This document shows positions 16,494 to 24,549 of a stretch of 37,302 nucleotides of DNA, one piece after another. The stretch covers positions 1 through 37,302 of the forward strand of contig PAIP01000028.1 of assembly GCA_002704915.1 (NCBI GenBank), written 5' to 3'. The stretch is from Parvularcula sp. (lineage in GTDB: Bacteria; Pseudomonadota; Alphaproteobacteria; Caulobacterales; Parvularculaceae). The position numbers and the translations under genes are program-made. Below the pieces are notes generated by a model that saw nothing but the letters and a program-made list of their open reading frames with translations, was not told where the DNA came from and ran no database searches. Each line of letters starts with the position of its first letter. Positions within the stretch are counted from its first letter, which is position 1.

Positions 16494-18356
16494 ATGGCTG
16501 GAATTTCATGGGCGGCGACGCCGTCTTTTTCTAAAAAAACTGCATTTCAAATTGCATTGCTCGCAGGCATGTCCGCCTCATCTGGCACGGCGGCGCAGGA
16601 ATATTATGCGCAAAGCGCCGGCGATAAGATCATTGTTTCTGCGCTGCGCAGGCCGACGCCGGTCTCTGAAACCGGATCGTCGGTCTCGGTCATAACGGCG
16701 GAAGAAATTATTGAACGCCAGTATATTTTCGCCGCCGACGCGCTTCGCGACGCGGCGGGTGTCGCCATCGCCCAGAACGGGGCCGCCGGCGGCGCCTCCT
16801 CCGCGCGTATTCGCGGCGCCTCGAGCGGACAGACGCTTGTGGTGATTGACGGCGTCGTGGCGAACGACCCGTCGGCGCCGCAAGGGGGATTTAATTTCGC
16901 CAATCTCGACGCTTCAACGATTGACCGCATCGAAATCCTGCGGGGGCCGCAATCGCTTCTTTACGGCGCGGACGCCATTGGCGGCGTCATTGTCGTCTCA
17001 ACGCGGCGCGGCGGCACGGAAGGCTTTCTCGAAGGTGGCTCCTTTGGGACCGCACGAGCAGGTCTCGGGGCCGGCTTTGAGAATGACGAGGGTTACGGCC
17101 GTCTTTCGTTCAGCGGCGTCACAACGGGCGGAATTTCCCGCGCCGATGTGGGGAACGAAAAAGACGGCTATCGCGCCGGAACCGCAACGCTCGCCGCCGG
17201 CGCGAGTCTCGCCGAGCACTGGCGCGGAGAGATCACGCTGCGCGCTGCGCGGTCGCGCGCCGAGATCGACGGTTTTCCGCCGCCCGCTTTCGCCTTGGGC
17301 GACACCGAAGACATCGAACGCACGGAAGACTATCTTGCGAGCGGCAGACTTTTGCAGTCCTTTTCAAACTTCGACGGTGTGCTGACCCTTGCCTATAACG
17401 CCGTCGACCGGCGCAATACTGATGAAGGCGTTGAAACCTATTCAGCGAAGGGCGGCCGCATCACCCTCGACTATATAGCCGACATCGCCATTAGTGACGC
17501 TGTGCGCCTCATCGCCGGCGCAGAAGCAGAACGCACACGCGCCGAGGTTTCCGGGGTCAACGAGAGCGCCAGGGCGGGAGCTGTTTTCGCCACTCTCGAC
17601 ATAAAACCGGTTGAAACGGTGACGTTTTCCATCGGCGGACGTCGGGATGAGTTTTCCAATTTCGAGGGCGCGACGACGGCGCGCGCTTCCGCTGTGTGGC
17701 GCCTGGATGAAACATGGAGATTTCGCGCGAGCTGGGGCCAGGGCTTCCGCGCGCCGAGCCTGTTCGAGCTCAATTACGATCAGTTCGGCGTGACGCCGAA
17801 TCCTGACCTTCGTCCTGAAAAAGCCAACGGTTTCGATGCAGGGGTCGAGAAACTCTTTGGCGAAAACAGACGTCAGCGTCTGGCGGTCACCTTCTTTCAA
17901 ACGCGCGTTGACGACCAGATCGATTTCGATCTGATGCAAAATGGCTATTACAATATCGATGAAGCCCGGTCCCGCGGCGTCGAGGTTGAAGGCGACTTCG
18001 CGCTGTCTCCCCGCCTTTCCGCCAATCTGACTTACAGCTTTACGGACGCCATCGACCTTTCGACCGATACGCAACTCCTGCGGCAGCCGAAGCACAAGGG
18101 AACGGCTGTCATCGCCTATACGCCCGTTGACGATCTTACCCTTGCTGCAAGCGTCATTGTCAACGGCCGCGAAAACGACACTCCTGCGCCCAATGACGCC
18201 TTTGTGCGGCTTGACCTGCGCGCAGCCTATCGGTTCACCGACATGCTGGAGCTTTATGGCCGTATCGAAAACGCAACCGATACGGATTATCAGGATATCT
18301 CCGGCTATGGAGAGCCGGGCCTTGCCGCCCATGGCGGCGTGAGAGTGCGGTTATGA
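16494..18356 (+). CDS. btuB: TonB-dependent outer-membrane vitamin B12 receptor
   Basis: A 620-residue TonB-dependent transporter that imports corrinoids across the outer membrane. Residues 1-34 are a long signal peptide. A TonB-box-like DKIIVSAL (about 44-51) follows, then the plug domain (SVSVITAEEIIERQ, ADALRDAAGVAIAQNG, RIRGASSGQTLVVIDGVVAND, IEILRGPQSLLYGADAIGGVIVV) and a C-terminal beta-barrel. The plug and overall length match BtuB (about 600 residues). The upstream cobalamin riboswitch and downstream BtuFCD-like genes assign the substrate. AAAGGA lies about 6 bases before the ATG. The last residues overlap the next gene by 4 bases (ATGA), indicating translational coupling. The final residue is Leu rather than the common Phe. 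Confidence 0.93.
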   Translation: MAGISWAATPSFSKKTAFQIALLAGMSASSGTAAQEYYAQSAGDKIIVSALRRPTPVSETGSSVSVITAEEIIERQYIFAADALRDAAGVAIAQNGAAGGASSARIRGASSGQTLVVIDGVVANDPSAPQGGFNFANLDASTIDRIEILRGPQSLLYGADAIGGVIVVSTRRGGTEGFLEGGSFGTARAGLGAGFENDEGYGRLSFSGVTTGGISRADVGNEKDGYRAGTATLAAGASLAEHWRGEITLRAARSRAEIDGFPPPAFALGDTEDIERTEDYLASGRLLQSFSNFDGVLTLAYNAVDRRNTDEGVETYSAKGGRITLDYIADIAISDAVRLIAGAEAERTRAEVSGVNESARAGAVFATLDIKPVETVTFSIGGRRDEFSNFEGATTARASAVWRLDETWRFRASWGQGFRAPSLFELNYDQFGVTPNPDLRPEKANGFDAGVEKLFGENRRQRLAVTFFQTRVDDQIDFDLMQNGYYNIDEARSRGVEVEGDFALSPRLSANLTYSFTDAIDLSTDTQLLRQPKHKGTAVIAYTPVDDLTLAASVIVNGRENDTPAPNDAFVRLDLRAAYRFTDMLELYGRIENATDTDYQDISGYGEPGLAAHGGVRVRL

Positions 18357-19168
18357 TATGGCGCCTCGTTTTCCTAATTGCACTCGCCGCCGCCTTTCCG
18401 GCGGCGGCGAAACCGCGCGCTCTCTCCCTTGATTATTGCGCCGATCAGTATCTTCTGAAACTCGCCGATCCGGCGCAGATCGCCGCTCTCTCCCGCGGCG
18501 CAGACAAGGATTATTCCTATATGCGCGACGCGGCTCAGCCATACAAAAAAATCCGTCCGACGCTTGAGGAAGCAGCCCCTTTTGAGCCGGACATTGTGCT
18601 GCGCCAATGGGGCGGCGGCGCAAACGCCGAACGCGCCTTTTCGCGCTTCGGCGCAAAAGTCGTTACGCTCGGCTATCCGGAAAATTTCGATGGCGTCAAA
18701 GCGAATGTGCGCCTTGTGGCCGGCGTGCTCGATCAACAGGAGAAGGGCGACGCCCTCATCGCGGAAATCGAGCGCCGGCTTGCTGCGCTGAAACGAAAGG
18801 CAACAGAGCAGCGGGTGGAAGCATTATACGTCACGCCGGGCGGCGTCACCGCCGGCGGCCATACGATGATAAACGCCATCATGAGCGCCGCCGGGGTCGT
18901 CAATATCGCCGCGGAGAGAGGCGAGATCTATTGGCCGGCGCTCCCGGCGGAAACCCTGATCCTCGATCCTCCGGGTCTTGTCATCGCCGGATTCTTCCAC
19001 GCAGCCGATGAGCACATCAATCACTGGTCCGCATCGCGCCACCCTGTGTTCAGAAAGCTTTTCAACAGCACGCCAACGGTCTCCCTTTCTCCCGACACCA
19101 TCAGTTGCGCCGCATGGTTTTCCCTCGATGCAGCCGAGGCGATCGCAGAACGGGCAGCGCAGCGATGA
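18353..19168 (+). CDS. btuF: Periplasmic B12-binding protein of the ABC importer
   Basis: A 271-residue cluster A-III (BtuF/FhuD-like) substrate-binding protein: residues 1-19 form a signal peptide (IWRLVFLIALAAAFPAAA-K), then two lobes joined by a long helix. RALSLDYCADQYLLKLAD, the DPAQIAALSRGAD segment and FEPDIVLRQWGG are typical of the first lobe; a helix rich in charged residues (GDALIAEIERRLAALKRKA) is the backbone. The start overlaps the btuB stop and the stop overlaps the btuC start, so btuB-F-C-D form one operon. The family also binds haem and siderophores; the riboswitch is the reason for assigning B12. Confidence 0.85.
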   Translation: MIWRLVFLIALAAAFPAAAKPRALSLDYCADQYLLKLADPAQIAALSRGADKDYSYMRDAAQPYKKIRPTLEEAAPFEPDIVLRQWGGGANAERAFSRFGAKVVTLGYPENFDGVKANVRLVAGVLDQQEKGDALIAEIERRLAALKRKATEQRVEALYVTPGGVTAGGHTMINAIMSAAGVVNIAAERGEIYWPALPAETLILDPPGLVIAGFFHAADEHINHWSASRHPVFRKLFNSTPTVSLSPDTISCAAWFSLDAAEAIAERAAQR

Positions 19169-20166
19169 TGTTTGGCGCGCAAAGAACAACACTCGTCACA
19201 CTCGCGCTTTTAACAGCGAGCATGATCATCATCATCGCCTCGCTCTTTATCGGCCCCGTTCGCCTGCCCGCCGCGCAAATCTTCAGCAGTCTTTTCTCTG
19301 GGGACGATGCAACCGCAGTCATCATTCGTGAAATCCGTCTGCCCCGCGCGCTTGCGGCCTGGCTCGCCGGCGCCTGTCTCGGCGCGGCGGGAGCGGGGCT
19401 GCAAGGCCTGTTGCGCAATCCCCTTGCCGATCCCGGCGTCTTAGGTGTTTCCGCAGCGGCGGCGCTGGGCGCAATCATGGCGATTTACTTCAATATCGCC
19501 GCCCTCGCCTTCTGGGCGACGCCTCTGGCCGCAATCCTCTTTGCGCTTGCGGCGACGGCGCTTCTCTATGCACTGGGCGCGGGCCGCGTTTCCACCGCCC
19601 GGCTAATCCTCATCGGCGTCGGCCTGTCGTCATTTTGCGGGGCGATGATTTCCCTCATCATGAATCTGGCGCCCAACCCCTTCGCCTTGTCGGACCTTGT
19701 GAGCTGGCTGTTCGGCACGGTCGCCAATCGCAGCTTTGACGATCTCATGCTGGCGGCGCCATTTGCGGGGTTCGGCTTCGCCATCGTCATCACCGCCGCC
19801 CCGGGCCTTGCGGCGCTGACCCTTGGCGAAGAAACCGCAGCCAGCCTCGGCGCCAACCTCATGCGCACGCGCGCCCTGGTCATCGCCGGCGCCGCTCTGC
19901 TCGTGGGCGCCAGCGTCTCCATCGCAGGCGCAATCGGCTTTGTAGGCATTGTCGCGCCGCATTTGACCCGCGCGGTTGTCGGACAGAACCCGGCGCGCAT
20001 TCTTGTCCCCAGCGCGTTTCTCGGCGGAATCATGCTTGCCGGCGCCGACATGTTCATCCGTGTTCTGCCTTTCGCCCAGGAATTGAAACTGGGCGTCGCG
20101 GCGGCGTTGGTCGGCGCGCCGGCCTTCATCTGGGTGGCGGCGACGAGCCGGAGAATGACGTCATGA
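19165..20166 (+). CDS. btuC: ABC importer permease, FecCD/BtuC family
   Basis: A 333-residue membrane permease with about 9-10 hydrophobic helices. Family motifs are visible: REIRLPRALAAWLAGACLGAAGAGLQGLLRNPLADPGVLGVSAAAALGA near residues 50-100 and the C-terminal IGFVGIVAPHLTRAVVG, the stretch next to the coupling helix that contacts the ATPase. The ATG at 19165 overlaps the btuF stop (ATGATG); the frame is open further upstream to 19105, but that region lies inside btuF. With BtuD it forms the BtuC2D2 transporter in the inner membrane, loaded by BtuF. Confidence 0.92.
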   Translation: MMFGAQRTTLVTLALLTASMIIIIASLFIGPVRLPAAQIFSSLFSGDDATAVIIREIRLPRALAAWLAGACLGAAGAGLQGLLRNPLADPGVLGVSAAAALGAIMAIYFNIAALAFWATPLAAILFALAATALLYALGAGRVSTARLILIGVGLSSFCGAMISLIMNLAPNPFALSDLVSWLFGTVANRSFDDLMLAAPFAGFGFAIVITAAPGLAALTLGEETAASLGANLMRTRALVIAGAALLVGASVSIAGAIGFVGIVAPHLTRAVVGQNPARILVPSAFLGGIMLAGADMFIRVLPFAQELKLGVAAALVGAPAFIWVAATSRRMTS

Positions 20167-20939
20167 CCGCGCTTCTGTCTCTCGAAAACATTGCCTGCCG
20201 CATGGGCGGTCGACATATTCTCAATAATGTTTCCCTGTCTCTCGAGGCCGGAGAATGCGTCGGCCTGATCGGCCCCAACGGCGCCGGGAAATCAACGCTC
20301 TTGCGCATCGCAGCCAGTCTCGAAAAACCATCGGGGGGCCAGGTTATTCTTCGTGGTGGCAAGGCTTCCGATCTTTCGCCAATGGAACGCGCCCGACGCC
20401 TTTCCTATCTGGCGCAGGCGCGGGAGATCGCCTGGACCATGACGGCGCGAGAGATCACGGCGCTCGGACGCTTTGCCTGGGGCGCCCCCTTGCGCGAGAG
20501 CCCTGAAGACGCCGCCGCATTAGAGAAAGCGCTTGCAGAAACCGGCGCCGCCGCGTTTGCAAACCGTCTGGCGCATACGCTTTCCGGCGGCGAACTGGCG
20601 CGGGTGCATCTGGCGCGGCTTCTGGCCGGAAACACGCCAGTCCTTCTCGCGGACGAACCGGTGTCCGCGCTCGATCCGGCGCATCAGCTCGCTGTCATGA
20701 AACTCCTGCGCGCCAAGGCGGATGAAGGTCGCGCCGTTATCGCCGCGCTTCACGAACTGCCGCTAGCCGCACGCTATTGCACGCGCATCCTCGTCCTGCA
20801 TGAAGGCGCGATTGCGGCCGACGGATCACCAGTTGAAATTCTAAAAGACAAGTTGATGCGTGATGTGTTCGGCGTGCGCGCCAGCATTGAGCAAAATGAG
20901 AGAGAGCTCCGCATCCACCTCGATCCGCTGGCGGACTAG
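20163..20939 (+). CDS. btuD: ABC importer ATP-binding protein, BtuD-like
   Basis: A 258-residue ATPase of the iron-siderophore/B12 importer type. Walker A is GPNGAGKS (37-44), the Q-loop lies near LAQAREIAW (82-90), the signature is LSGGE (139-143), Walker B is VLLADEP (159-165) and the switch His is H196 in ALHELPL. The start overlaps the btuC stop by 4 bases. Its TAG shares the palindromic CTAG with the stop of the convergent pduO-like gene, so the two genes overlap tail to tail by 4 bases. It powers corrinoid import across the inner membrane. Confidence 0.92.
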   Translation: MTALLSLENIACRMGGRHILNNVSLSLEAGECVGLIGPNGAGKSTLLRIAASLEKPSGGQVILRGGKASDLSPMERARRLSYLAQAREIAWTMTAREITALGRFAWGAPLRESPEDAAALEKALAETGAAAFANRLAHTLSGGELARVHLARLLAGNTPVLLADEPVSALDPAHQLAVMKLLRAKADEGRAVIAALHELPLAARYCTRILVLHEGAIAADGSPVEILKDKLMRDVFGVRASIEQNERELRIHLDPLAD

Positions 20940-21481
20940 CGATCCTTGCGCCAGTAGACTTCCTCAACGCCGAGCCGGCGCGCCTCAATGCGCGCGGCGA
21001 TGAAAAGAATATCCGACAGCCGGTTGAGATATCGCAGCGCCTGCGCCACCTCCGGCGCCGTCCGGTGAAACGCCGCCATGAACCGTTCCGCGCGGCGGCA
21101 TACCGTGCGCGCCACATGGCAGAACGACACTTCCTTCGCGCCGCCGGGCAGGATGAACTCTTTCAAAGGCGGCAAATCCTCATTCAATTGCGCCGCTGCG
21201 TCATCGAGCCTCGTAACATGGTCCTCGGAAAGGATTGGCCCGCCCGGAAAGGACAAGGCGCCGCCGAGATCGAACAGATCGTGCTGCGCGCGAGACAATG
21301 TTTCCTTCAGCACGCCTTCCGCGCCGTGGTCGATGACGACGCCGAGCCATGAATTGAGCTCGTCGACCTCGCCGATCAGCGCGATGCGCGGATCGTCTTT
21401 TGGAAGGCGGGTTCCATCGGCGAGAGAAGTTTCTCCCTTGTCGCCGCCGCGCGTTACGATTTTTGTCAGTCGGTCAGGCAT
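20936..21481 (-). CDS. pduO: PduO-type ATP:cob(I)alamin adenosyltransferase
   Basis: A 181-residue cytoplasmic enzyme that transfers adenosyl from ATP to cob(I)alamin, making coenzyme B12. The N-terminal phosphate-binding segment TRGGDKGETSL (residues 10-20), then GEVDELNSWLG, RAQHDLFDLGG, FILPGG, HVARTVCRRAER and YLNRLSDILFIAAR are the full set of PduO/MMAB motifs; RRAER and NRLSD form the active site. The ATG at 21481 has AGGGTG about 6 bases upstream. It lies just downstream of a terminator that ends the POT transporter transcript. Being convergent with the uptake operon, it is not under that riboswitch's direct control. It is functionally linked: imported corrinoid is converted to the cofactor that the riboswitch senses. 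Confidence 0.95.
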   Translation of the reverse strand: MPDRLTKIVTRGGDKGETSLADGTRLPKDDPRIALIGEVDELNSWLGVVIDHGAEGVLKETLSRAQHDLFDLGGALSFPGGPILSEDHVTRLDDAAAQLNEDLPPLKEFILPGGAKEVSFCHVARTVCRRAERFMAAFHRTAPEVAQALRYLNRLSDILFIAARIEARRLGVEEVYWRKDR

Positions 21482-21492
21482 GATCGCACCCT

Positions 21493-21529
21493 ATTATAAA
21501 AACGCCCGGCGAATAAACCGCCGGGCGTT
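21493..21529 (-). terminator. Intrinsic terminator after the POT transporter gene (minus strand)
   Basis: AACGCCCGGCG (21501-21511) and CGCCGGGCGTT (21519-21529) form an 11-base perfect stem with a 7-base loop. On the minus strand it is followed by TTTTATAAT, a good U-run. It lies 20 bases beyond the transporter stop codon. Confidence 0.88.
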
Positions 21530-21549
21530 CTTCATTCATCTCGCAGCGC

Positions 21550-23352
21550 TTATTCCGCCGGGGAGGCGAGGCCGCGCGTATCGGGATGCGCATTTTTCTC
21601 CGCGATCGTATCGAGACGCATCAGCTTTTTGATCAAGGGAGAGATTAAAAGCATTACAACCGCGATACCCATCGCGACATAGGCGACATTGGTGTAGACC
21701 TCCGCATAGGTCGCCTTCGCAGCCGCCACGTTAGTAAGCTGACCGCCTATGGTTTCGGCCCCTGTCCCGCGCGCAATGACGCCCGCGAGATAATTGGAAA
21801 GGCCCGAATATAAGAACCACGATCCCATCGCCAAACCGACGACCCGCGCCGGGGCCATTTTGGTGACCGCCGAAAGCCCCACAGGCGAGAGCATGAGTTC
21901 GCCCATGGTATGCACCCAGTAGATGAGGAAGATGAAGCCCACAGCGGTCATGCCGGCGGCGCCGGAAATTTTCATGCCCGCCACCAAGGCAAGGAAGCCG
22001 AGTCCCACAAGGAACACGCCGCCGGCAAACTTCACCGGCGTCGACGGCTCCATCTTGCGCTTGGCGAGCGCCACCCACATCCATGCAAACAAGGGCGCGA
22101 ACAAAAAGATGTACCCAGCGTTCAGCGCCTGAAACACCGGCGCTGGCACAACCCAGCCGAATATCTCTTTGTCCACCAAACGGTCGGTGAAAAGATTCAG
22201 GGAGGACCCCGCCTGTTCGAACAGGGCCCAGAACGGGATCTGCGCCAGCACGAAATAGATGGCGGCGAACATGCGTGAGCGTTCGTCTCCTTTCAGCTTC
22301 GTCGCAGCGTAAGCGCAAAGCCCGAGAAAAACGGCGACGCCCAGCATTCCCACAAACCAGTCGGGAATGATATGCGCATTCATCACCATCAGCATGGAAA
22401 CGGCGATGATCACAAGGCCGACGAGATAGCAGCCAAGCTCGACATTGATGGGGCCCAATACCGATTGTTTCAGCTTTTCCGGATTGGGCGGTTCTGCGGC
22501 GCCGTCGAGATATTTCTGTCCCCAAAGGAAGACGAGAAGACCGAGCAACATGCCGACGCCCGCGAGGCCAAATCCCCATGCCCAACCGTAAACAATGCCG
22601 AGAATGCCGCAGGTAATGGAAGACAAGAAGGAACCGAGATTAATTCCCATATAGAAAATCGTGAAGCCGGAATCCCGGCGCGGATCGTCATAGCCGTAGA
22701 GAGCGCCGACGATGGTCGAGATATTTGCTTTCAGATAGCCGACGCCGGCGATGATCAGCGCCAGCGACAGATACAGGATGTTGACATAGAGCTGTTCCTG
22801 CTCAATGCGGGTCGTATAATCCGACGTCGAAATCGTAACCGGCAAGCCGACCGCCGCCGGATTGTCGATGATCATCTCCGTCGCGCCTTCATTGAAGGAA
22901 ATCTTCGACGTTCCCGTATCGGAAATAATGACTTGATTGGCTTCGCCGCCGCGGCCGTCCAGCGTCACCTGATATTCGCTGCCCTGATAGGTGAGAATTT
23001 CTCTCGAGCCCTCGCCCTCGAACGCCATGCCGAAATGCCCGAGCACAAGCAGAATTGCGCCAAAGGTGACCGCCTTGCGCTGGCCGAGATAGCGGTCGGC
23101 CAGCGATCCGCCGATAATCGTCATGACGTAAACCAACGCAGTGTAAGCGCCGTACATCAGCGCCGAACGCTGATCGGAAAACAGGAAATGCTGTGTGAGA
23201 TAAAGAATAAGCAGGCCGCGCATGCCGTAATAGGAAAAGCGCTCCCACATCTCTGTGAAAAACAGAATTGCCAGCCCTCGCGGATGGCCGAAAAACCCTT
23301 TGCTGGCCTTTACCGCGTTCGGCGTTGTCGATACGTCAATCGCTTCGCTCAT
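21550..23352 (-). CDS. POT/PTR2-family proton-coupled peptide transporter
   Basis: A 600-residue major facilitator protein importing di- and tripeptides with protons. The signature FFTEMWERFSYYGMRGLLILYLT (about 31-53) contains the ExxERFxYYG proton-coupling motif in helix 1; GGSLADRYLGQRKAV (81-95) is the second POT motif; FTIFYMGINLGSF is the PTR2 family stretch in helix 5. The C-terminal half continues with more helices. Unusually, residues about 111-189, between helix 3 and helix 4, are a polar, beta-rich segment (TYQGSEYQVTLDGRGGE, VIISDTGTSKISF) that should face the periplasm. GAGGGAGC lies about 5 bases before the ATG. It is the first gene of its own transcript and ends at the terminator at 21493-21529. 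Confidence 0.93.
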   Translation of the reverse strand: MSEAIDVSTTPNAVKASKGFFGHPRGLAILFFTEMWERFSYYGMRGLLILYLTQHFLFSDQRSALMYGAYTALVYVMTIIGGSLADRYLGQRKAVTFGAILLVLGHFGMAFEGEGSREILTYQGSEYQVTLDGRGGEANQVIISDTGTSKISFNEGATEMIIDNPAAVGLPVTISTSDYTTRIEQEQLYVNILYLSLALIIAGVGYLKANISTIVGALYGYDDPRRDSGFTIFYMGINLGSFLSSITCGILGIVYGWAWGFGLAGVGMLLGLLVFLWGQKYLDGAAEPPNPEKLKQSVLGPINVELGCYLVGLVIIAVSMLMVMNAHIIPDWFVGMLGVAVFLGLCAYAATKLKGDERSRMFAAIYFVLAQIPFWALFEQAGSSLNLFTDRLVDKEIFGWVVPAPVFQALNAGYIFLFAPLFAWMWVALAKRKMEPSTPVKFAGGVFLVGLGFLALVAGMKISGAAGMTAVGFIFLIYWVHTMGELMLSPVGLSAVTKMAPARVVGLAMGSWFLYSGLSNYLAGVIARGTGAETIGGQLTNVAAAKATYAEVYTNVAYVAMGIAVVMLLISPLIKKLMRLDTIAEKNAHPDTRGLASPAE

Positions 23353-23581
23353 AATAGCTCCCTCTGGCGGTCGCCCTTAAGACGCCGCAGATTATTCGCC
23401 CCTCCGCGCACCCTCCCGGCGCGCAATTGGCGCGCACTTTAGGCTTAAAAGCGCCGTCAAATCCAGAGCTTAGAAAGATTTTGCGATGATTGGCGCGCGG
23501 CGGCGCCTTTGGTTGGAGCCTTCTGTCAAAACCCGCGGCAGGTTCCCGTTTCGTACGCGCGCAGAGCCTCCTCTCCCGGAG
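23353..23581. other. Intergenic region upstream of the POT transporter
   Basis: About 229 bases between the small membrane protein gene and the transporter, both on the minus strand. It should contain the transporter promoter; a minus-strand TTGACG near 23456 has no good -10 at normal spacing. A GGCGCGCAATTGGCGCGC repeat (near 23420-23437) is a direct/inverted GC-rich motif of unknown meaning. No gene was seen. Confidence 0.4.
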
Positions 23582-23833
23582 CTATTTCGATTTAAAAAAC
23601 AAGGCGCGCGTCAGGCCCACCGCGGAAATCAGGAGCCAGAACAATTCGATCACAAAAGAGGCCGTATTGAAGGTGTGGGAGAGCGAATAAAGAATAAGCA
23701 GCGCGCCGACGCCGTTCAGCGCCGGATATAAAGGCCGGCGCACATCCATGCGGCCCACCTGTGACAGGAAATAGGTGCCGACCACAAAGCTTACGCCGAT
23801 AAGGCCGACAATATCGGAAAGCGTCAATTGCAT
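23582..23833 (-). CDS. Small membrane protein, CBU_0592-like family
   Basis: An 83-residue protein with three hydrophobic helices (LSDIVGLIGVSFVVGTYFLSQ, a central ALNGVGALLILYSLS and FVIELFWLLISAVGLTRALF) and a basic C-terminal end (FFKSK). The helix pattern and the PLYPALNGVGALLILYSL segment resemble the CBU_0592-like inner-membrane family, whose function is not known. The ATG at 23833 has a weak ribosome site. It begins 44 bases after the ExoD-like gene on the same strand and may be co-transcribed with it. Confidence 0.75.
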   Translation of the reverse strand: MQLTLSDIVGLIGVSFVVGTYFLSQVGRMDVRRPLYPALNGVGALLILYSLSHTFNTASFVIELFWLLISAVGLTRALFFKSK

Positions 23834-23877
23834 GCGGGCCTGTTTAGATCATTCCCGCGCGATGTCGAGGCGGCGCG

Positions 23878-24483
23878 TCAAAAGGCGCGCATGCCGAGAA
23901 AACCGACGCCAAGGCAGCCCAAAAGCGCAAGCATCATCACGAAACCATCCCGGGCGGTAATGGCGACGCCAAACAGGACCACCGTCCATGCGGGCGCGGC
24001 GACAGCGAAAGGCACCGCGTCGAAGGGGATCATCAACACGCCCAGCGCGGCGACGAAAATCGCTGCTGCGCGGCGCATGGCCTCGCCCGCGGCCCATCGC
24101 CAGCGCTCCGTAATCAGATGATCTACAAAGCGGAGCGGCTTATCCATCTTCTTGCGCACCTCCCGCAATTTTTCTTCGGAAACGGATTGTTTCAGCGCAA
24201 TTTCAGGCAACCACGGATGATTGAGGCCCAGCGCCATTTGCAGAGCCAATATGGTGATGAAAACGCCGACAATAGCTGCGGCGCCAGGCACGACTGCGAG
24301 CGGCGTGCCCCCGACAAAGCCAAGAAGGATGAACAAAGGGCCGTAGCTGCGGTCGTTCCAGGCTTTCAGAAGCGCGCGCATCGAGACGCGCCCATTTTCC
24401 GAGCGCGCAATGGCGTCATCGATAATCGACTCGAGCGGCGCCTCGCCATCCTCGACGGAATTGGATTTCTTTGACTTTGACAT
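23878..24483 (-). CDS. ExoD-family membrane protein
   Basis: A 201-residue inner-membrane protein of the ExoD family, named for a rhizobial gene affecting exopolysaccharide production and alkali tolerance; the molecular function is unknown. After a polar N-terminus (MSKSKKSNSVEDGE), the conserved SLxALLxAW-like helix is VSMRALLKAWNDRSYGPLFILLGFVGGTP, followed by hydrophobic helices and the family PGAAAIVGVFITILALQM stretch; four or five membrane segments are visible. The ATG at 24483 is the first good start; in-frame GTG and TTG codons lie just before it. A GGAAC-N16-TGTT motif ends only 8 bases before the ATG. It lies 66 bases after lpdA on the same strand. Confidence 0.85.
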   Translation of the reverse strand: MSKSKKSNSVEDGEAPLESIIDDAIARSENGRVSMRALLKAWNDRSYGPLFILLGFVGGTPLAVVPGAAAIVGVFITILALQMALGLNHPWLPEIALKQSVSEEKLREVRKKMDKPLRFVDHLITERWRWAAGEAMRRAAAIFVAALGVLMIPFDAVPFAVAAPAWTVVLFGVAITARDGFVMMLALLGCLGVGFLGMRAF

Positions 24484-24491
24484 CACGCCGC

Positions 24492-24516
24492 AACACTGCC
24501 GCAAGGCGACTGTTCC
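24492..24516 (-). promoter_or_regulatory. EcfG-like promoter upstream of the ExoD gene
   Basis: On the minus strand GGAAC (24516-24512), 16 bases, then TGTT (24495-24492). This fits the alphaproteobacterial general-stress pattern GGAAC-N16/17-CGTT except for T in place of C. The start codon follows after 8 bases, so the message would have almost no leader. Confidence 0.45.
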
Positions 24517-24549
24517 GGCAAGTTGGGAAGTTTCAGCTCCGCATTCGCC

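Noticed and set aside
21493-21498. TATAAT on the minus strand just upstream of the adenosyltransferase gene.
   Set aside because: It is the tail of the POT terminator U-run, and no -35 element exists at the right distance; it could still function as a -10 but is not supported.
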